A stretch of DNA of 64,000 bases from Unio delphinus (Eukaryota; Mollusca; Bivalvia; Unionida; Unionidae), in the NCBI GenBank assembly GCA_029339505.1, contig JAQISU010000022.1, forward strand, positions 20,716,001-20,780,000, read 5' to 3'. Positions 24,701-33,245 of this stretch are shown here, piece by piece. Positions within the stretch are counted from its first letter, which is position 1, and each line of letters opens with the position of its first letter. A program made the translations under genes and the position numbers. The notes beneath the pieces are model-generated. The model made no database searches and was not told the origin of the DNA. It was given only the letters and a program-made list of their open reading frames with translations.

Positions 24701-25193
24701 CTATTGCCTCAACTTTACTTTTACCGAGAGCTGCACAAACACCAGAAATACTCAACTGTTCAATTCCTCTCCGTTTCCGTCTGACAAGATGTTTTGGATG
24801 AAATGAAAGTATAGTCCTTAATTCTGAGCATTTTCTCAACAATGCTGAAAACATATTGTCTGTCATACCCTGGACAGTCCATGGACTTAAACCTTCCTCC
24901 GAAAAATCAACAGTTTTCATCAGTCTCAGATACAATTGAACTGACTCCTTAAGTTTCTTACATTGACACTCAACTTTCAGAACATCTTTTAAAGACAAGT
25001 GACTCAAGATGTACACCAAGATCTCAACAGATAAGGTTGAGATATTATTAAGATTTGTCTTCTGCATTGCTTTACAAGCTTGCTGCTGAACTTTCAGCTT
25101 CTTCTCTTTAGGGTAATTTTGGATATCTGAACTTTCTAGAATGCCTACCTTAGTTACCTCCCCTTTATAATCTGACCTGCTTCTCTTGTGCAT
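575..25193 (-). CDS. FBXO38: FBXO38 orthologue, F-box only protein 38 (partial; 3' end beyond left edge)
   Basis: Substrate receptor of an SCF-type ubiquitin ligase. In mammals FBXO38 directs ubiquitination of targets such as PD-1 and also acts as a KLF7 co-activator (family knowledge). I assembled seven coding exons on the minus strand: 25193-24308, 23743-23608, 18767-18640, 13286-13113, 11389-11236, 8876-6346 and 729-575. All introns are GT-AG, and the exon lengths (886, 136, 128, 174, 154, 2531, 155) give consistent phases and exactly 1,388 codons. An F-box spans about residues 50-90, followed by a leucine-rich-repeat-like region to about residue 490, a very long low-complexity region (about 493-1336), and the conserved [11 protein letters not shown] segment at the end. 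The ATG at 25193 has an in-frame TAG 15 nt upstream. The conserved C-terminal part, about 260 residues in human, must lie left of the window. The protein would be much longer than human FBXO38 (about 1,190 residues) because exon 6 is expanded. Orthology is clear from long collinear similarity. Confidence 0.93.
911..1206. repeat. 27-bp degenerate minisatellite with palindromic core
   Basis: About eleven diverged copies of a roughly 27-bp unit made of a palindrome-like core (gactcttaagagtc) followed by an acatgtaact-type spacer. Copies differ by several bases and short indels, so the array looks old. Confidence 0.85.
2466..2655. repeat. Dispersed repeat, copy 1 (inverted partner at 5815-6005)
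   Basis: Shares with the reverse complement of 5815-6005 the blocks ttaggagaacta, acctcacaaat, agataacacttttagct, ggtggcggt and aaaaccca, in the same order and spacing over about 190 bp. Probably two copies of one unclassified interspersed element. Copy 1 abuts the SINE that starts near 2661. Confidence 0.65.
2661..2962 (+). mobile_element. tRNA-derived SINE, copy 1
   Basis: The tRNA-like head has a box A-like tagttagagcat near 2669-2680 and a box B-like ggtttgatcccc near 2705-2716. The body runs through cattaagaggtt, gttaggactggtcggcctgg and gataatgtgactgggtggg, and ends with a gactgaataattgctaaag-type tail. The same body recurs at 46855-47143 at high identity, so this is one SINE family. 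The conserved centre resembles those of molluscan/metazoan SINE superfamilies (Nin-DC, Meta or V type); I cannot decide which without a library search. Confidence 0.8.
3552..3759. mobile_element. Non-autonomous pogo/Tigger-like MITE (208 bp)
   Basis: Bounded by TA on both sides (3550-3551 and 3760-3761). The left end reads cagtcgtccctc and the right end, reverse-complemented, reads cagttgtacttc, an imperfect terminal inverted repeat. Pogo/Tigger ends have this form and duplicate TA. There is no coding capacity; it is an internally deleted or MITE derivative. Confidence 0.65.
4200..5298 (-). pseudogene. Degenerate tyrosine recombinase of a DIRS/Ngaro-like retroelement
   Basis: Minus-strand frames contain [20 protein letters not shown], then a segment ending [13 protein letters not shown] (in an open stretch of 143 codons, 4932-4501). 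Across a frameshift there is [20 protein letters not shown] near 4495-4430. This order matches the N-terminal core-binding domain and start of the catalytic domain of tyrosine recombinases in DIRS/Ngaro-type retrotransposons (family knowledge; match judged by eye). Stops and frame changes show it is dead. A weaker open stretch at 5298-5101 may be the upstream part. A second relic of this type lies at about 19340-20700. Confidence 0.5.
5815..6005. repeat. Dispersed repeat, copy 2 (inverted relative to 2466-2655)
   Basis: The reverse complement aligns with copy 1 through the same ordered blocks over about 190 bp. The two copies face each other across about 3.2 kb of intron holding the SINE, MITE and recombinase relic, so a transcript through the intron could fold here. 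Confidence 0.65.
6346..8876 (-). CDS. FBXO38: FBXO38 exon 6, giant low-complexity exon
   Basis: 2,531 nt, about 843 residues (493-1336). The acceptor is cattacag before 8876 and the donor gtcagt follows 6346. It opens with [16 protein letters not shown], almost identical to vertebrate FBXO38 at the same point. Next comes an N/Q-rich repeat tract (about residues 510-645), a run of acidic residues ([15 protein letters not shown], about 720-765) and then a Ser/Asp/Glu-rich stretch with no recognisable fold. Near the C-terminal end lie a basic stretch ([18 protein letters not shown]) and a Cys-containing patch ([18 protein letters not shown]). The matching human region is also disordered but clearly shorter. 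The long open frame over 2.5 kb supports real coding. Confidence 0.9.
8420..8825 (-). repeat. Coding 15-bp repeat giving Asn/Gln-rich pentapeptides in FBXO38
   Basis: On the minus strand, units of about 15 bp or multiples encode variants of A-N-Q-N/Q-A/E, for example [28 protein letters not shown] and [16 protein letters not shown]. Over 20 repeats keep frame because the unit is a multiple of three. The right part (8640-8825) is the most regular; it decays towards 8420. Confidence 0.88.
9423..9848. repeat. 50-58-bp minisatellite, left part
   Basis: Eight copies beginning agtttctggt(c/t) with bodies such as gattactgacaacacttgtc; the central copies share aaaagttaaaacatctc. Two more copies resume at 10071-10140 after the SINE insertion. 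Confidence 0.88.
9849..10066 (-). mobile_element. V-SINE/RUDI-like SINE inserted in a minisatellite
   Basis: Read on the minus strand: a 5'-truncated tRNA-like head with box B-like gtgttcgagtc, a central block with gggtcggtggttctttccgg, ccggtttcttcctcc and actggccgcca, a 3' tail tgctgaaaaatggcgttaaa, and a poly(A) tail seen as the T run at 9849-9872. The central block resembles the V-domain shared by vertebrate V-SINEs and molluscan RUDI elements (family knowledge, judged by eye). Confidence 0.7.
10067..10140. repeat. 50-58-bp minisatellite, right part
   Basis: Two copies of the same agtttctggtcca-led unit as 9423-9848, showing that the SINE landed inside a pre-existing array. Confidence 0.8.
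10325..11085. repeat. 45-bp minisatellite with four-monomer higher-order repeat
   Basis: About 17 monomers of the form ttaaaccaaggtcagaaagg followed by a gtgtcacaaaa..cttacc half. Four types recur in order: A (gggtgtcacaaaataaacac), B (gtgttacaaaatatacc), C (accatggttgggggagg) and D (caaaaagtgtgtcac). The A-B-C-D block of about 186 bp is seen at 10376-10560 and again from 10561, with later blocks disturbed by a short copy near 10795-10820. Confidence 0.9.
11236..11389 (-). CDS. FBXO38: FBXO38 exon 5
   Basis: 154 nt encoding [20 protein letters not shown] and later [14 protein letters not shown]. The counterpart in vertebrates is an LRR-like segment ending [17 protein letters not shown] across the same splice junction. 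The acceptor is tttcag at 11395-11390 and the donor gtaagt follows 11236. Confidence 0.93.
11430..11511. repeat. 48-bp minisatellite, left remnant
   Basis: Two diverged units with acattttatcttaaaatgg and aactgatgtaataaaaa, the same unit as the large array at 12316-12755 but separated from it by the 800-bp insertion. Confidence 0.8.
11514..12313. mobile_element. 800-bp non-autonomous DNA transposon with short inverted ends
   Basis: The left end catgccaac and right end gttggcatg are perfect inverted repeats (12 bp if the flanking ata/tat is counted), bordered by TA at 11512-11513 and 12314-12315. The same minisatellite unit lies on both sides. There is no open frame of note inside. Repeated gcgtaat-type motifs lie near the right end. 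The superfamily is unknown. Confidence 0.65.
12316..12755. repeat. 48-bp minisatellite, nearly identical copies
   Basis: About nine units of tgacttgatgtattaaaaaa plus atggaacattttatcttaaa plus atggaaaa, differing by only a base or two. The near identity implies recent expansion or homogenisation on this side of the insertion only. Confidence 0.93.
12815..12930. repeat. 11-bp repeat (aatataatacc / aatataaaacc)
   Basis: About ten copies of an 11-bp unit alternating between ataccaatat and aaaaccaatat forms. Confidence 0.85.
13113..13286 (-). CDS. FBXO38: FBXO38 exon 4
   Basis: 174 nt encoding [20 protein letters not shown], then [19 protein letters not shown]. Vertebrate FBXO38 has [20 protein letters not shown] and IYNCPHLHNPYNWI at the same place. 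The acceptor is ttctcag before 13286 and the donor gtaaga follows 13113. The phases match neighbouring exons. Confidence 0.93.
16081..16425. repeat. 77-bp tandem repeat
   Basis: About four and a half copies of a unit containing cacagacccagatctgccat, cacataatgtaccggcagat, aagggtctatgctcacttta and atatttgaaacaagctg. Copies differ by a few substitutions. Confidence 0.9.
17103..18085 (+). mobile_element. Decayed pogo/Tigger-type transposon with broken transposase
   Basis: Flanked by TA (17101-17102 and 18086-18087), with ends cagg...cctg. An open stretch near 17186-17297 encodes an intact-looking helix-turn-helix ([20 protein letters not shown], then RQTVSTVVN), followed by TAA. A second stretch at 17367-17615 encodes [20 protein letters not shown], then [20 protein letters not shown], the CENP-B/Tc5-type DNA-binding part of Tigger transposases. 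The catalytic DDE domain is missing, so the copy cannot move itself. The right end carries repeated cgctttacg motifs. Confidence 0.8.
18640..18767 (-). CDS. FBXO38: FBXO38 exon 3
   Basis: 128 nt encoding [20 protein letters not shown], then [14 protein letters not shown]. Vertebrates have VRIQPSLTKDGVFSALK and LHLGYVDEF at this place. The acceptor is tttcag before 18767 and the donor gttttt follows 18640, a weaker but phase-consistent site. Confidence 0.92.
18768..23607 (-). other. FBXO38 intron 2 (4.8 kb)
   Basis: Contains the DIRS/Ngaro-like relic at about 19340-20700. I recognise nothing in 18768-19339 or 21040-23607 apart from AT-rich sequence. Confidence 0.7.
19340..20700 (-). pseudogene. 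DIRS/Ngaro-like retrotransposon fragment, RNase H to tyrosine recombinase
   Basis: Minus-strand translation near 20610-20560 gives [18 protein letters not shown], an RNase H-like segment of YR retroelements. About 800 bp downstream (19790-19690) comes [20 protein letters not shown], then CKWILSRVL. Then [17 protein letters not shown] and [17 protein letters not shown] lie at 19615-19390. The order RNase H then recombinase is that of DIRS/Ngaro elements (family knowledge). Frames are broken throughout. It may extend right to about 21040, where similarity is unclear. Confidence 0.55.
23608..23743 (-). CDS. FBXO38: FBXO38 exon 2
   Basis: 136 nt encoding [20 protein letters not shown], then [19 protein letters not shown]. 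Vertebrates have GLIQHVVEDSW and LGACKNALEVDLGYLIITA at this place. The acceptor is tgtgcag before 23743 and the donor gtaaat follows 23608. Confidence 0.93.
23744..24307 (-). other. FBXO38 intron 1 (564 bp)
   Basis: A short intron between coding exons 1 and 2, with GT-AG borders. I see nothing else in it. Confidence 0.8.
24308..25193 (-). CDS. FBXO38: FBXO38 exon 1 (start codon, F-box)
   Basis: 886 nt, 295 codons plus one base. The first 48 residues are basic and not conserved. The F-box follows ([20 protein letters not shown], then [13 protein letters not shown]). Later blocks match vertebrate FBXO38: [67 protein letters not shown]. The frame stays open only six codons past the donor. In-frame TAG 15 nt upstream of ATG fixes the start if no 5' coding exon exists; a non-coding 5' exon farther right is possible. 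Confidence 0.92.
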
Positions 25194-26107
25194 TTCTGGC
25201 TGTGACTAATTAATTTGCAATTTTTCAAAAGCACTAGTTTCTATAACTGACTGTGGATCTCAGCACCCTACTACATATATCTGACAAATTATCTTCCTTG
25301 TATTGCCCTGTCCTAATTTTATTTGACACCAAAGAAGCAGAGTTGTATCTACAATAGAATTCATACTGCCTTCCTAATGGTAAAGTTATTTCTTCTGTCA
25401 CTCCAGTTGAACCCCGATTATCTCCCCTGTTGCACACAATGGAGAGAGCTTTATTGGTTGCAATACCAGTTCCAAATGACACAAGAAAATATCCACTCTG
25501 GCTGAATAATGGATGAAAAGCTACTAGGATTTTCCTTGCCTACTGTTATAATTAGATTCCTTTTTGTTTTCCCCCACTCTTCCTTTTCATGATCTCTCCT
25601 CATTCATAATTTTTGTCTGAAAGGAAAATAGAAAGGAATAAATTTAATTTATCTTTCTCTTTAATTCAATCACAAGAACCATGTATTGATTCACTGCATA
25701 AAAAAGCAATGGGTACAAAAATGTTTCTAAATATTATATAGGTATTGAAATTGGCTATTAGACTGTAAAACATTTTTTTGTATACAAGTATATATTATTT
25801 TCTTTCAATGACACATGATGAATTTATGAGAAGGGCCAACGATACAGTACCATATTTCTGCCTATTTTCAGTTCACCAAATTTCCTTTTACTTATTTGGC
25901 TGTCCAAAGACAATAAATTCTTTAATATGTTGTCAGAAAACAAATTGGAGAAGACAAATATCACACGCATGTACCCCAGTAACAAAGTTAGCACCAATGA
26001 CGATGTTCCACATTGAATGTAACACAAGCATTATTTTCCATCTTTATATTTTGGGTAATGAATAAAACACATACACTACTTGCCTACTTTTCTCTATGTA
26101 TCCCAAT
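25194..26107. other. Upstream flank of FBXO38, no gene seen
   Basis: Would contain the FBXO38 5' UTR and promoter, but I see no clear TATA box or CpG-rich core. The small open frames here show no recognisable protein. Confidence 0.5.
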
Positions 26108-27185
26108 CCATAGTGGCCATGCAATTTAGTGAGCATCCCTGTTCACATTAGCCATCCAATTTAGTTAATGAGTATACTGTCCACATTGGCCATCCATTTT
26201 AGTTAGTGAGTATCCCTGTCCACATTGGCCATATAATTTAGTTAGTGAGTATCCCTGTCAACATTGGCCATACAATTTAGTTAGTGAGTTTCCCAGTCCA
26301 CATTGACCATACAATTTAGTGAGTATTCCTGTCCACATTGGCCATACAATTTAGTTAGTAAGTATCCCTGTCCACATTGGCCATCCAATTTAGTGAGTAT
26401 CGCTGTCCACATTGACCATACAATTTAGTTATTATCCCTGTCCACATTGGCCACACAATTTACTTAGTATCACTGTCCACATTGGCCATACAATTTAGTC
26501 AGTATCCCTGTCCATAATGGCTATACAATTTAGTGCGTATCTCTGTCCACATTAGCCATACAATTTAGTTATTATCCTTGTCCACATTGGCCACACAATT
26601 TACTTAGTATCCATGTCCACATTGGCCACACAATTTAGTGAGCATCTCTGTCCATAATAGCCATACAGTTTAGTGAGTATCCCTGTCCACATTGGCCATA
26701 CAATTTAGTTTCTCTGTCCACATTGGCCACACAATTTAGCAAGTATCCATGTCCATAATGGCCATATAATTTAGTTAGTGAGTACAATACAATTTAATGC
26801 GTATCTCTGTCCATAATAGCCATACAATTTAGTGAGTATCTGTCCATAATAGCCATACAATTTAGTATCTCTGTCCACATTGGCCACACAATTTAGTATC
26901 TCTGTCCATAATAGCCATACAATTTAGTGAGTATCTCTGTCCATAATAGCCATACAATTTAGTGAGTATCTCTGTCCATAATAGCCATACAATTTAGTGA
27001 GTATCTCTGTTTATAATAGCCATACAATTTAGTGAGTAACTCTGTCTATAATAGCCATACAATTTAGTGAGTAGCTCTGTCTATAATAGCCATACAATTT
27101 AGTATCTCCGTCCATAACAGCCATACAATTTAGTGAGTATTTCTGTCCATAACAGCCATACAATTTAGTGAGTATCCATAAAGGC
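26108..27185. repeat. About 36-44-bp minisatellite (1.1 kb)
   Basis: Around 28 copies of ggccatacaatttagt followed by (ta)gtgagtatccctgtccacatt, variable in length. The right half uses a tctctgtccataatagccat variant, so the array shows regional sub-families. Confidence 0.93.
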
Positions 27186-27654
27186 CATTCAATAACGTTA
27201 ATGCTTCTAACATGAACCTGCAATTCTCAAGGGTATTTGGATTGTGGTGCTACAAGTAAGATTAGTGAAGTAAATAAATAAACAACAAAACATGTAATTT
27301 AAAACCACAATAAACTTAAAGACTGTAAGGGTATGTTTGATAATAGTGTACTTTAACCTTCAATGAATGAACATTTTGTGGAGAAGTAACTAATTTGGCC
27401 AATTTATAATTAACAAGTCAAGATGAGTCACAAAAAAAAGATTAACTTAATCTGCCATACATGCAAATATAATCATGATTTATAAAACACAAATATCCAA
27501 CCATTGCATATGTATTGTGAAACATTACTTAAGGAGCTTCCTGTCATAGAGCTTTGTGTCAAAAGAAATTATAAAATTATATAATTATATATTATCCCAA
27601 ATTATAAAAGTAGTTAAGAGTTTATTGAAACCTTCAGCAAGGTATCAACAAGTA
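27186..27654. other. Spacer between minisatellites
   Basis: AT-rich single-copy-looking sequence; nothing recognised. Confidence 0.5.
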
Positions 27655-27875
27655 ATTAACAGGTTATATTGAATATTGTATCCAATAAAATGCCTATCAG
27701 CTGTCACTGAGAGCACATGCAATCAGGAAACCAAACAATTGAATATTATATCTAACAAAATGCGTATCAGCTGTCACTGAGAGCACATGCAATCAGAAAA
27801 CCAAACAATTGAATATTGTATCTAACAAATCAGTTGTCACTGAGAGCACATGCAATCAGGAAACCATACAATTGA
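27655..27875. repeat. 70-bp tandem repeat, three copies
   Basis: Three copies containing tcagctgtcactgagagcac, atgcaatcaggaaacca and attgaatattgtatc; the third is shortened by a small deletion. Confidence 0.88.
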
Positions 27876-28639
27876 ATTTGCTGGAAAAGTAACTATGCAG
27901 TATGATTCAAACACCGTTTGAAAAGCTAATCAAGAAAAAGAGGAACATCAAAGAAAATAGCCATGTCTCTGGGTACCTGATTTGAAGCATTTCACTTTTA
28001 AAAATGAACTAAATGTCAGCAGTACATGTCAATTTTTACTAAAAGTGCTGTTTCAATTGGAGGTTTAGCTGCTAAGAAAAACTTTAATATCAAAAGAATT
28101 TATAAGAAAAATGTATCATCTAACAAGAACGTTTGCATTTCTTATCCAGACTTTGGACAAATGTTGACATTTTTTCAACTGTATATACATTTCTTCCAAA
28201 TGTTTTTTTTAAAAAACTTGCAAAATCATTTTGAAAGGGCTGAGAAAAGAAAATGAAATAAAAACTAACCCCAAGTTGAAATCACCTGAAAGAATTGATA
28301 GCACCAACATGACCTAATCCTATTTAAAAAGCACTCTTAAAATATGGATAGCCCCCTGAGATCATGCATTGGTGAGAGTGAGTGACCTCCAAATGAGGTA
28401 ACATAAATATTGTTTTCCATATAAAATTATGCTAAGTATTTTAAAGCACTGGCCAATCAGAGAGATGACTACTGAGTAGCCCAGTATAACAGAATCATTA
28501 GTTTCAATGCATCATTTATTTTTTGGTGCTAGCATGTGATAACATATATCTGTTGATGCAATTTTCTTCAGGAAAAGATGTCAGAACATGGTCCCAGACA
28601 CCAAGACTCTAATTGGCAGGCATTCGATTCATCGATACA

Positions 28640-28790
28640 CTGCTGATGAAATCAGTCAAGATGGGCAGGCAATTTCCTCTGGATGTCGTAAAGCAACTAC
28701 TAAAGATCTTCTACAGAGAGCTGAAGGAGGGAAAACAATCACAACGAGGTGAGACGAAATGCTTCAAAGACTCATTCAACCATCAATGAA
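28640..28790 (+). pseudogene. Fragment of a LINE reverse transcriptase C-terminus
   Basis: The plus frame reads VVKQLLKIFYRELKEGKQSQ then KCFKDSF before a stop. This resembles the LFYGELKEGKRSQGGQKKRF-type motif found downstream of the reverse transcriptase in many animal LINE-derived proteins (recognised by eye). Only about 50 codons remain. The clade cannot be given from this piece. Confidence 0.45.
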
Positions 28791-28883
28791 ACACTTCAAT
28801 ACTGACCCTGTCTCTTGTAAATGGTCATTCCAATTGGCAGGCCCATCCTTACTGTAGCTACAGACTATAGGATGCAGAGAACT

Positions 28884-28939
28884 GCACTGGCATGAGCAGT
28901 GCATTGGCATGAGCAGTGCATTGGCATGAGCAGTGCAAT
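28884..28939. repeat. 18-bp repeat, three copies
   Basis: Three units of ctggcatgagcagtgcat / ttggcatgagcagtgcat in a row. Confidence 0.85.
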
Positions 28940-29750
28940 TCTCAGAACTTAAGCATGTTCTCTATTAATCAACCAACCCAACCAGCATCTCCTGTCTAAT
29001 GTGCTAGAGTCAATCCAGAGCACAGATTGTCCTGAGAAACAATTTCCACGCTCACAGAAACCCAATCAGTTAGTGATCTCATTGCCATCTTAGAACTTGA
29101 AGGATGAACAGAATACAGTACATAACAATGATCAAACAAAATATCACATTTACATAATACACTTTCATACTCATTCAAAATGTTTGTATTTTTCCGCATG
29201 TCAGTCTAATGAAACCCATAATACAACTTTATTAGTTCTTGTCTGTCAAATGAATAAAATCATGTGATGATTTCTTATCTATGCTTCCTTAGCAGTTTAT
29301 GTTTCCTATGAAAGCCCATTAACAAAATTATTATCAATTTTGCTATTCAACTGAATTTTTTAAAATACAGTTTATAATAAAGAAAAAGAGAGTAATCACT
29401 TTTAATGAATAATTAATAAAATCAAGGAACTTTTTTTAAAAAAAATTTTAATATTTAAATTTTGGTGGATCAACATTTAAATAATTTTTTTTCAGAGAGA
29501 AATATGCTTTAAACTTTTCAAAGCCTGTCATAAATGCATCTGACTGATTTTCAGAATGGTGAAAAACTGCATAAACACTATCGTTTATACATTTTACCCT
29601 GAAACTAATCTAAGGCCGACATTGATATTAAGATGAAAAAGAGTTTAAACAGTGCCAAGGTTGAATAGCGTTCCTGAAACAACTTCACATCATCAAGTCA
29701 CTGGTGAAGTGGTAATTGACACATTTAAATCTGGATCAAGCCCATTATGT
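28940..29750. other. Spacer, no gene seen
   Basis: AT-rich sequence; nothing recognised. Confidence 0.5.
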
Positions 29751-30482
29751 CTTTGGAGTAGTAAGCCAACCTTGTAGGTCACTTTTCACTTTGGAGTAGT
29801 AAGCCAACCTTGTAGGTCACTTTTCACTTTGGAGTAGTAAGCCAAGCTTGTAGATCATGTTTCACATCACAGTTCTCTTTGGAGTAGTAAGCCAATCTTG
29901 TAGGTCACTTTTCACTTTGGAGTAGTAAGCCAAGCTTGTAGTTAACATTTCACTTTGGAGTAGTAAACCAAGATTGTAGGTCACATTTCACTTTGGAGTA
30001 GTAAGCCATGCTTGTAGGTCACATTTCTCTTTGGAGTAGTGAGCCAAGCTTGTAGGTTACTTTTCACTTTGGAGTAGTAAGCCAAGCTTGTAGATAACAT
30101 TTCACTTTGGAATAGTAAGCCAAGACTGTAGGTCACATTTCACTTTGGAGTAGTAAGCCAAGCTTGTAGGTCACATTTCACTTTGGAGTAGTAAACCAAG
30201 CTTGTAGGTCACATTTTACTTTGGAGTAGTAAGCCAAGCTTGTAGGTCACATTTCACTTTGGAGTAGTAAACCAAGCTTGTAGGTCACATTTTACTTTGG
30301 AGTAGTAAGCCAAGCTTGTAGGTCACATTTCACTTTGGAGTAGTAAACCAAGCTTGTAGGTCACATTTTACTTCGAGTAGTGTTATTAGTAAACCAAGCT
30401 TGTAGGTCACATTTCACTTTGGAGTAGCAAGCCAAGCTTGTAGGTCACATTTCACTTAGAAGCCAAGATTGTAGGTCACATG
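29751..30482. repeat. 38-bp minisatellite
   Basis: About 19 copies of ctttggagtagtaagccaag plus cttgtaggtcacatttca. One copy near 29860 carries an extra catcacagttc-type insertion, and one near 30375 has an extra gtgttatta. Confidence 0.94.
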
Positions 30483-30636
30483 CTGTGGTTATACCTGCTC
30501 AACTAAATGTAATTTGGCCCCAGTATATCAGGGCTTCATAAATTTGAAATAAGTCAACTTGAGCTTGTTGCAGGAGTTGGACAATTGTATTTGTAAACTC
30601 CTGATAATGCCACTGACATTAGAATTCATCTAAATA

Positions 30637-30835
30637 ATAATCATCTATCACTAAAGTGGTATGACAGCTTAAATCACAATCATCTATTGATAAAGTGGTA
30701 TCATAGCTTAAATCACAACTGTCTATTGCTAAAGTGGTATGACAGCTTAAATCACAATTGTCTATCATTAAAGTGGTATCACAGCTTAAATCACAATCAT
30801 GTATCGCTAAAGTGGTTTGACAGTTTAAATCACAA
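30637..30835. repeat. 43-bp minisatellite
   Basis: Five copies of tcatctattgctaaagtggt plus atgacagcttaaatcacaa with scattered substitutions. It passes directly into the next, unrelated array. Confidence 0.9.
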
Positions 30836-31243
30836 TTAAAAGTCTACTAGCATGAAGGATAAAGCATAGTACATTTATAAAATCTACTAACATGAAGGAT
30901 AAAGCATAGTACATTTATAAAATCTACTAACATGAAGGATAAAGCATAGTACATTTATAAAATCTACTAACATGAAGGATAAAGCATAGTACATTTATAA
31001 AATCTACTAACATGAAGGATAAAGCATAGTACATTTATAAAATCTACTAACATGAAGGATAAAGCATAGTACATTTATAAAATCTACTAACATGAAGGAT
31101 AAAGCATAGTACATTTATAAAATCTACTAACATGAAGGATAAAGCATAGTACATTTATAAAATCTACTAACATGAAGGATAAAGCATAGTACATTTATAA
31201 AATCTACTAACATGAAGGATAAAGCATAGTACATTTATAAAAT
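30836..31243. repeat. 40-bp minisatellite, essentially identical copies
   Basis: Ten copies of aaatctactaacatgaagga plus taaagcatagtacatttata with virtually no differences after the first unit. It is the most homogeneous array in the window. Confidence 0.95.
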
Positions 31244-31885
31244 CAATGAGAAGGGCAATCATACTCTTCTTTTTGTTGCTGCTAATAAGAACTCAAAACA
31301 GGAAATACTAACCAGTGGAATCTCATATAATGTAACTGGAATTGCTTGTAAGTAGATTTAATGTTGGCCTCTGGGTAAGCCAATGAAAAGTGAATAACTT
31401 GAATAACAGTGCTCAAAAAATCTGATAGCCTGATGTATGTAGCCCCTCATGTATTCTAAGTTATGTGCCCAACAAGCTTGTCACACACAAAAATTAAATT
31501 CACTGACATTTATTTTCAAGATGGATCTTGTTAAAAGACTATTAAATTAATTTTTATACCCAAGTATGCCACTTACATTTATGAAAATCGTCTAATTATC
31601 ATATTTCTATCCAAATCTACAAACTGTTCAAAGCCAAGTATGTCATTTATGAATGGGGAACAAACTGCCTGGATTACTTTCACTAGTGCTGACATGGCTT
31701 TAACATACAGGTGGTTAGAAACCAATTTTGAATATTTATGAACCAGTCCATCAGATACCAGAACTTAGTCAGCAATTTTGATGCAATAAAAAAAATGATG
31801 CATAGCTGAATAATTCAACAATGTTTAGCGTGTATACACAAGCTATTACTTCATTACTTTATTGTTGTAATCTGGACAGTTTGTA

Positions 31886-31985
31886 AGAATAAGAATAAGA
31901 ATAAGAATAAGAATAAGAATAATGAGGACTTTATATAGTGCCTACCGAGGTCTCGGAAAACACTTGAAAGAGTACATAATAAAAA
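31886..31985 (-). mobile_element. 3' tail of a CR1/L2-like LINE
   Basis: Read on the minus strand: ctcggtaggcactatataaa then gtcctcatt and a run of (attctt)n. This resembles the tail at 56860-56895 (gcgctatacaaagtctccat followed by tattagtatta), as expected for short 3' ends of one LINE family. Confidence 0.5.
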
Positions 31986-32699
31986 CATGTTGCAATAGCT
32001 GGGCAGCAGGTTCAAAGACCGACTAGCAGCTTGTGTGGGAAATGTGCTGAAATTTACAATGACTGAATTCTGAGACAGAAAAATCCGGAAATGTACATAG
32101 GGTTAATATAAGAGTACACCAAAACTTGAGCTTCCAATTGTGGTGTTCATTTCTGATTGAAGCAAAATAGTGTGTGCAACCTCGAAATCAAGTCTTGATG
32201 ACTTGAACTAAACATCGCTTGGAAATTTGGATAAGTATTTTGGGGTTAAATGGCAAACTGACAATGACTTTAATGAGATTCAGAATAGTGCTCAAGTTTC
32301 TAGAACTGACAGTTTGGATGGAATAGTAGTCAAGTGTAAGAAAGTGTGTGATGACTGGCTTGGTGTCTGGAATACAAACATTCCTTGGATTGACAAATTT
32401 CAGTCTCACCCTTAAGGACAAACAAGAGTTATACCACTGTCAGACTATTCTGCGCATCTAAAATAACCAATATTGGCCCAAAACCCAGCCAATGAAAATA
32501 AAATTATGCAATGTTTACCAATTGAAAAGCGGCAATTGTCACCAGAATATTATATTCAAAATAATACTAAGTTTGGACATACCTCCCCTATGTTTCCACT
32601 ACTCGAAATATAGTGGTCTATTCTTTGCATGGCTTTGAAAAAATGTTACTTTTGCTTGTGGGTCTCATTGTTTACCAAAATGGGAGTCCTGGACTCCTA
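31986..32699. other. Spacer, no gene seen
   Basis: No recognisable protein in the small open frames here (for example 32227-32415). Possibly old repeat. Confidence 0.4.
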
Positions 32700-33245
32700 G
32701 TTTTATAATCCAAGCGAGACCTTTGACCTAATCTTCAGAAGCTATAAATGCTTTACAACATATATAATGATGTGACTAAAAAAACAAAACATCATGAAAT
32801 TAGAAAACAAAAAATGCTGAAAATATTTAAGGTAGAAAACATTATTAGGTCTTTTAAGTTTGTTCTTGCAGTCAATAAAGGTGAGTTTTAAGAGCACTCT
32901 TGAAATTAATCACTTTGTCTTAGTGTCAAATTTTAATGGGCAATTCATTCCATGTTGCTGGGCACCGGTATGCTATGCAAAAGAACGTTGTCCATATGAC
33001 TTCATTTTCAATGTGGGAACAATGAGTATAAGATTGTTAGAAGAGGAGCATAAGTATCTTGCTGGTGTATACACATGGGTGAGGCCAGATAGGTATGTTG
33101 GACTGGAGTCAGTCAGTGAAATGTAGCACAGAGAACAAATTTTGTGTTTGATTCTGGAACGAATGGATAGCCTGTGTAGGTTACAGAGAAGCAAAGAGGT
33201 GTGCTCTGATCATGGCACTCTAAGGATGATCCGAACAGCTGTGTG
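32700..33245 (-). pseudogene. CR1/L2-like LINE, C-terminal end and 3' UTR
   Basis: The minus frame at 33194-32973 reads LLCNLHRLSIRSRIKHKICS, then SPTYLSGLTHVYTPARYL and KMKSYGQRSFA, the usual C-terminus of CR1/L2-type polyproteins. The following 3' UTR (32885-32700) matches 56710-56860 on the other strand, including gactgcaagaacaaactta and ccttaaatattttcagca. It is therefore the same family as 54540-56895. Truncated at 5' and frame-broken. Confidence 0.8.

Noticed and set aside
24588..24806. Plus-strand 72-codon frame
   Set aside because: Antisense of FBXO38 exon 1.
26108..31243. CRISPR-like periodic repeats
   Set aside because: Units are contiguous tandem copies without unique spacers, in a eukaryotic genome with no cas genes.
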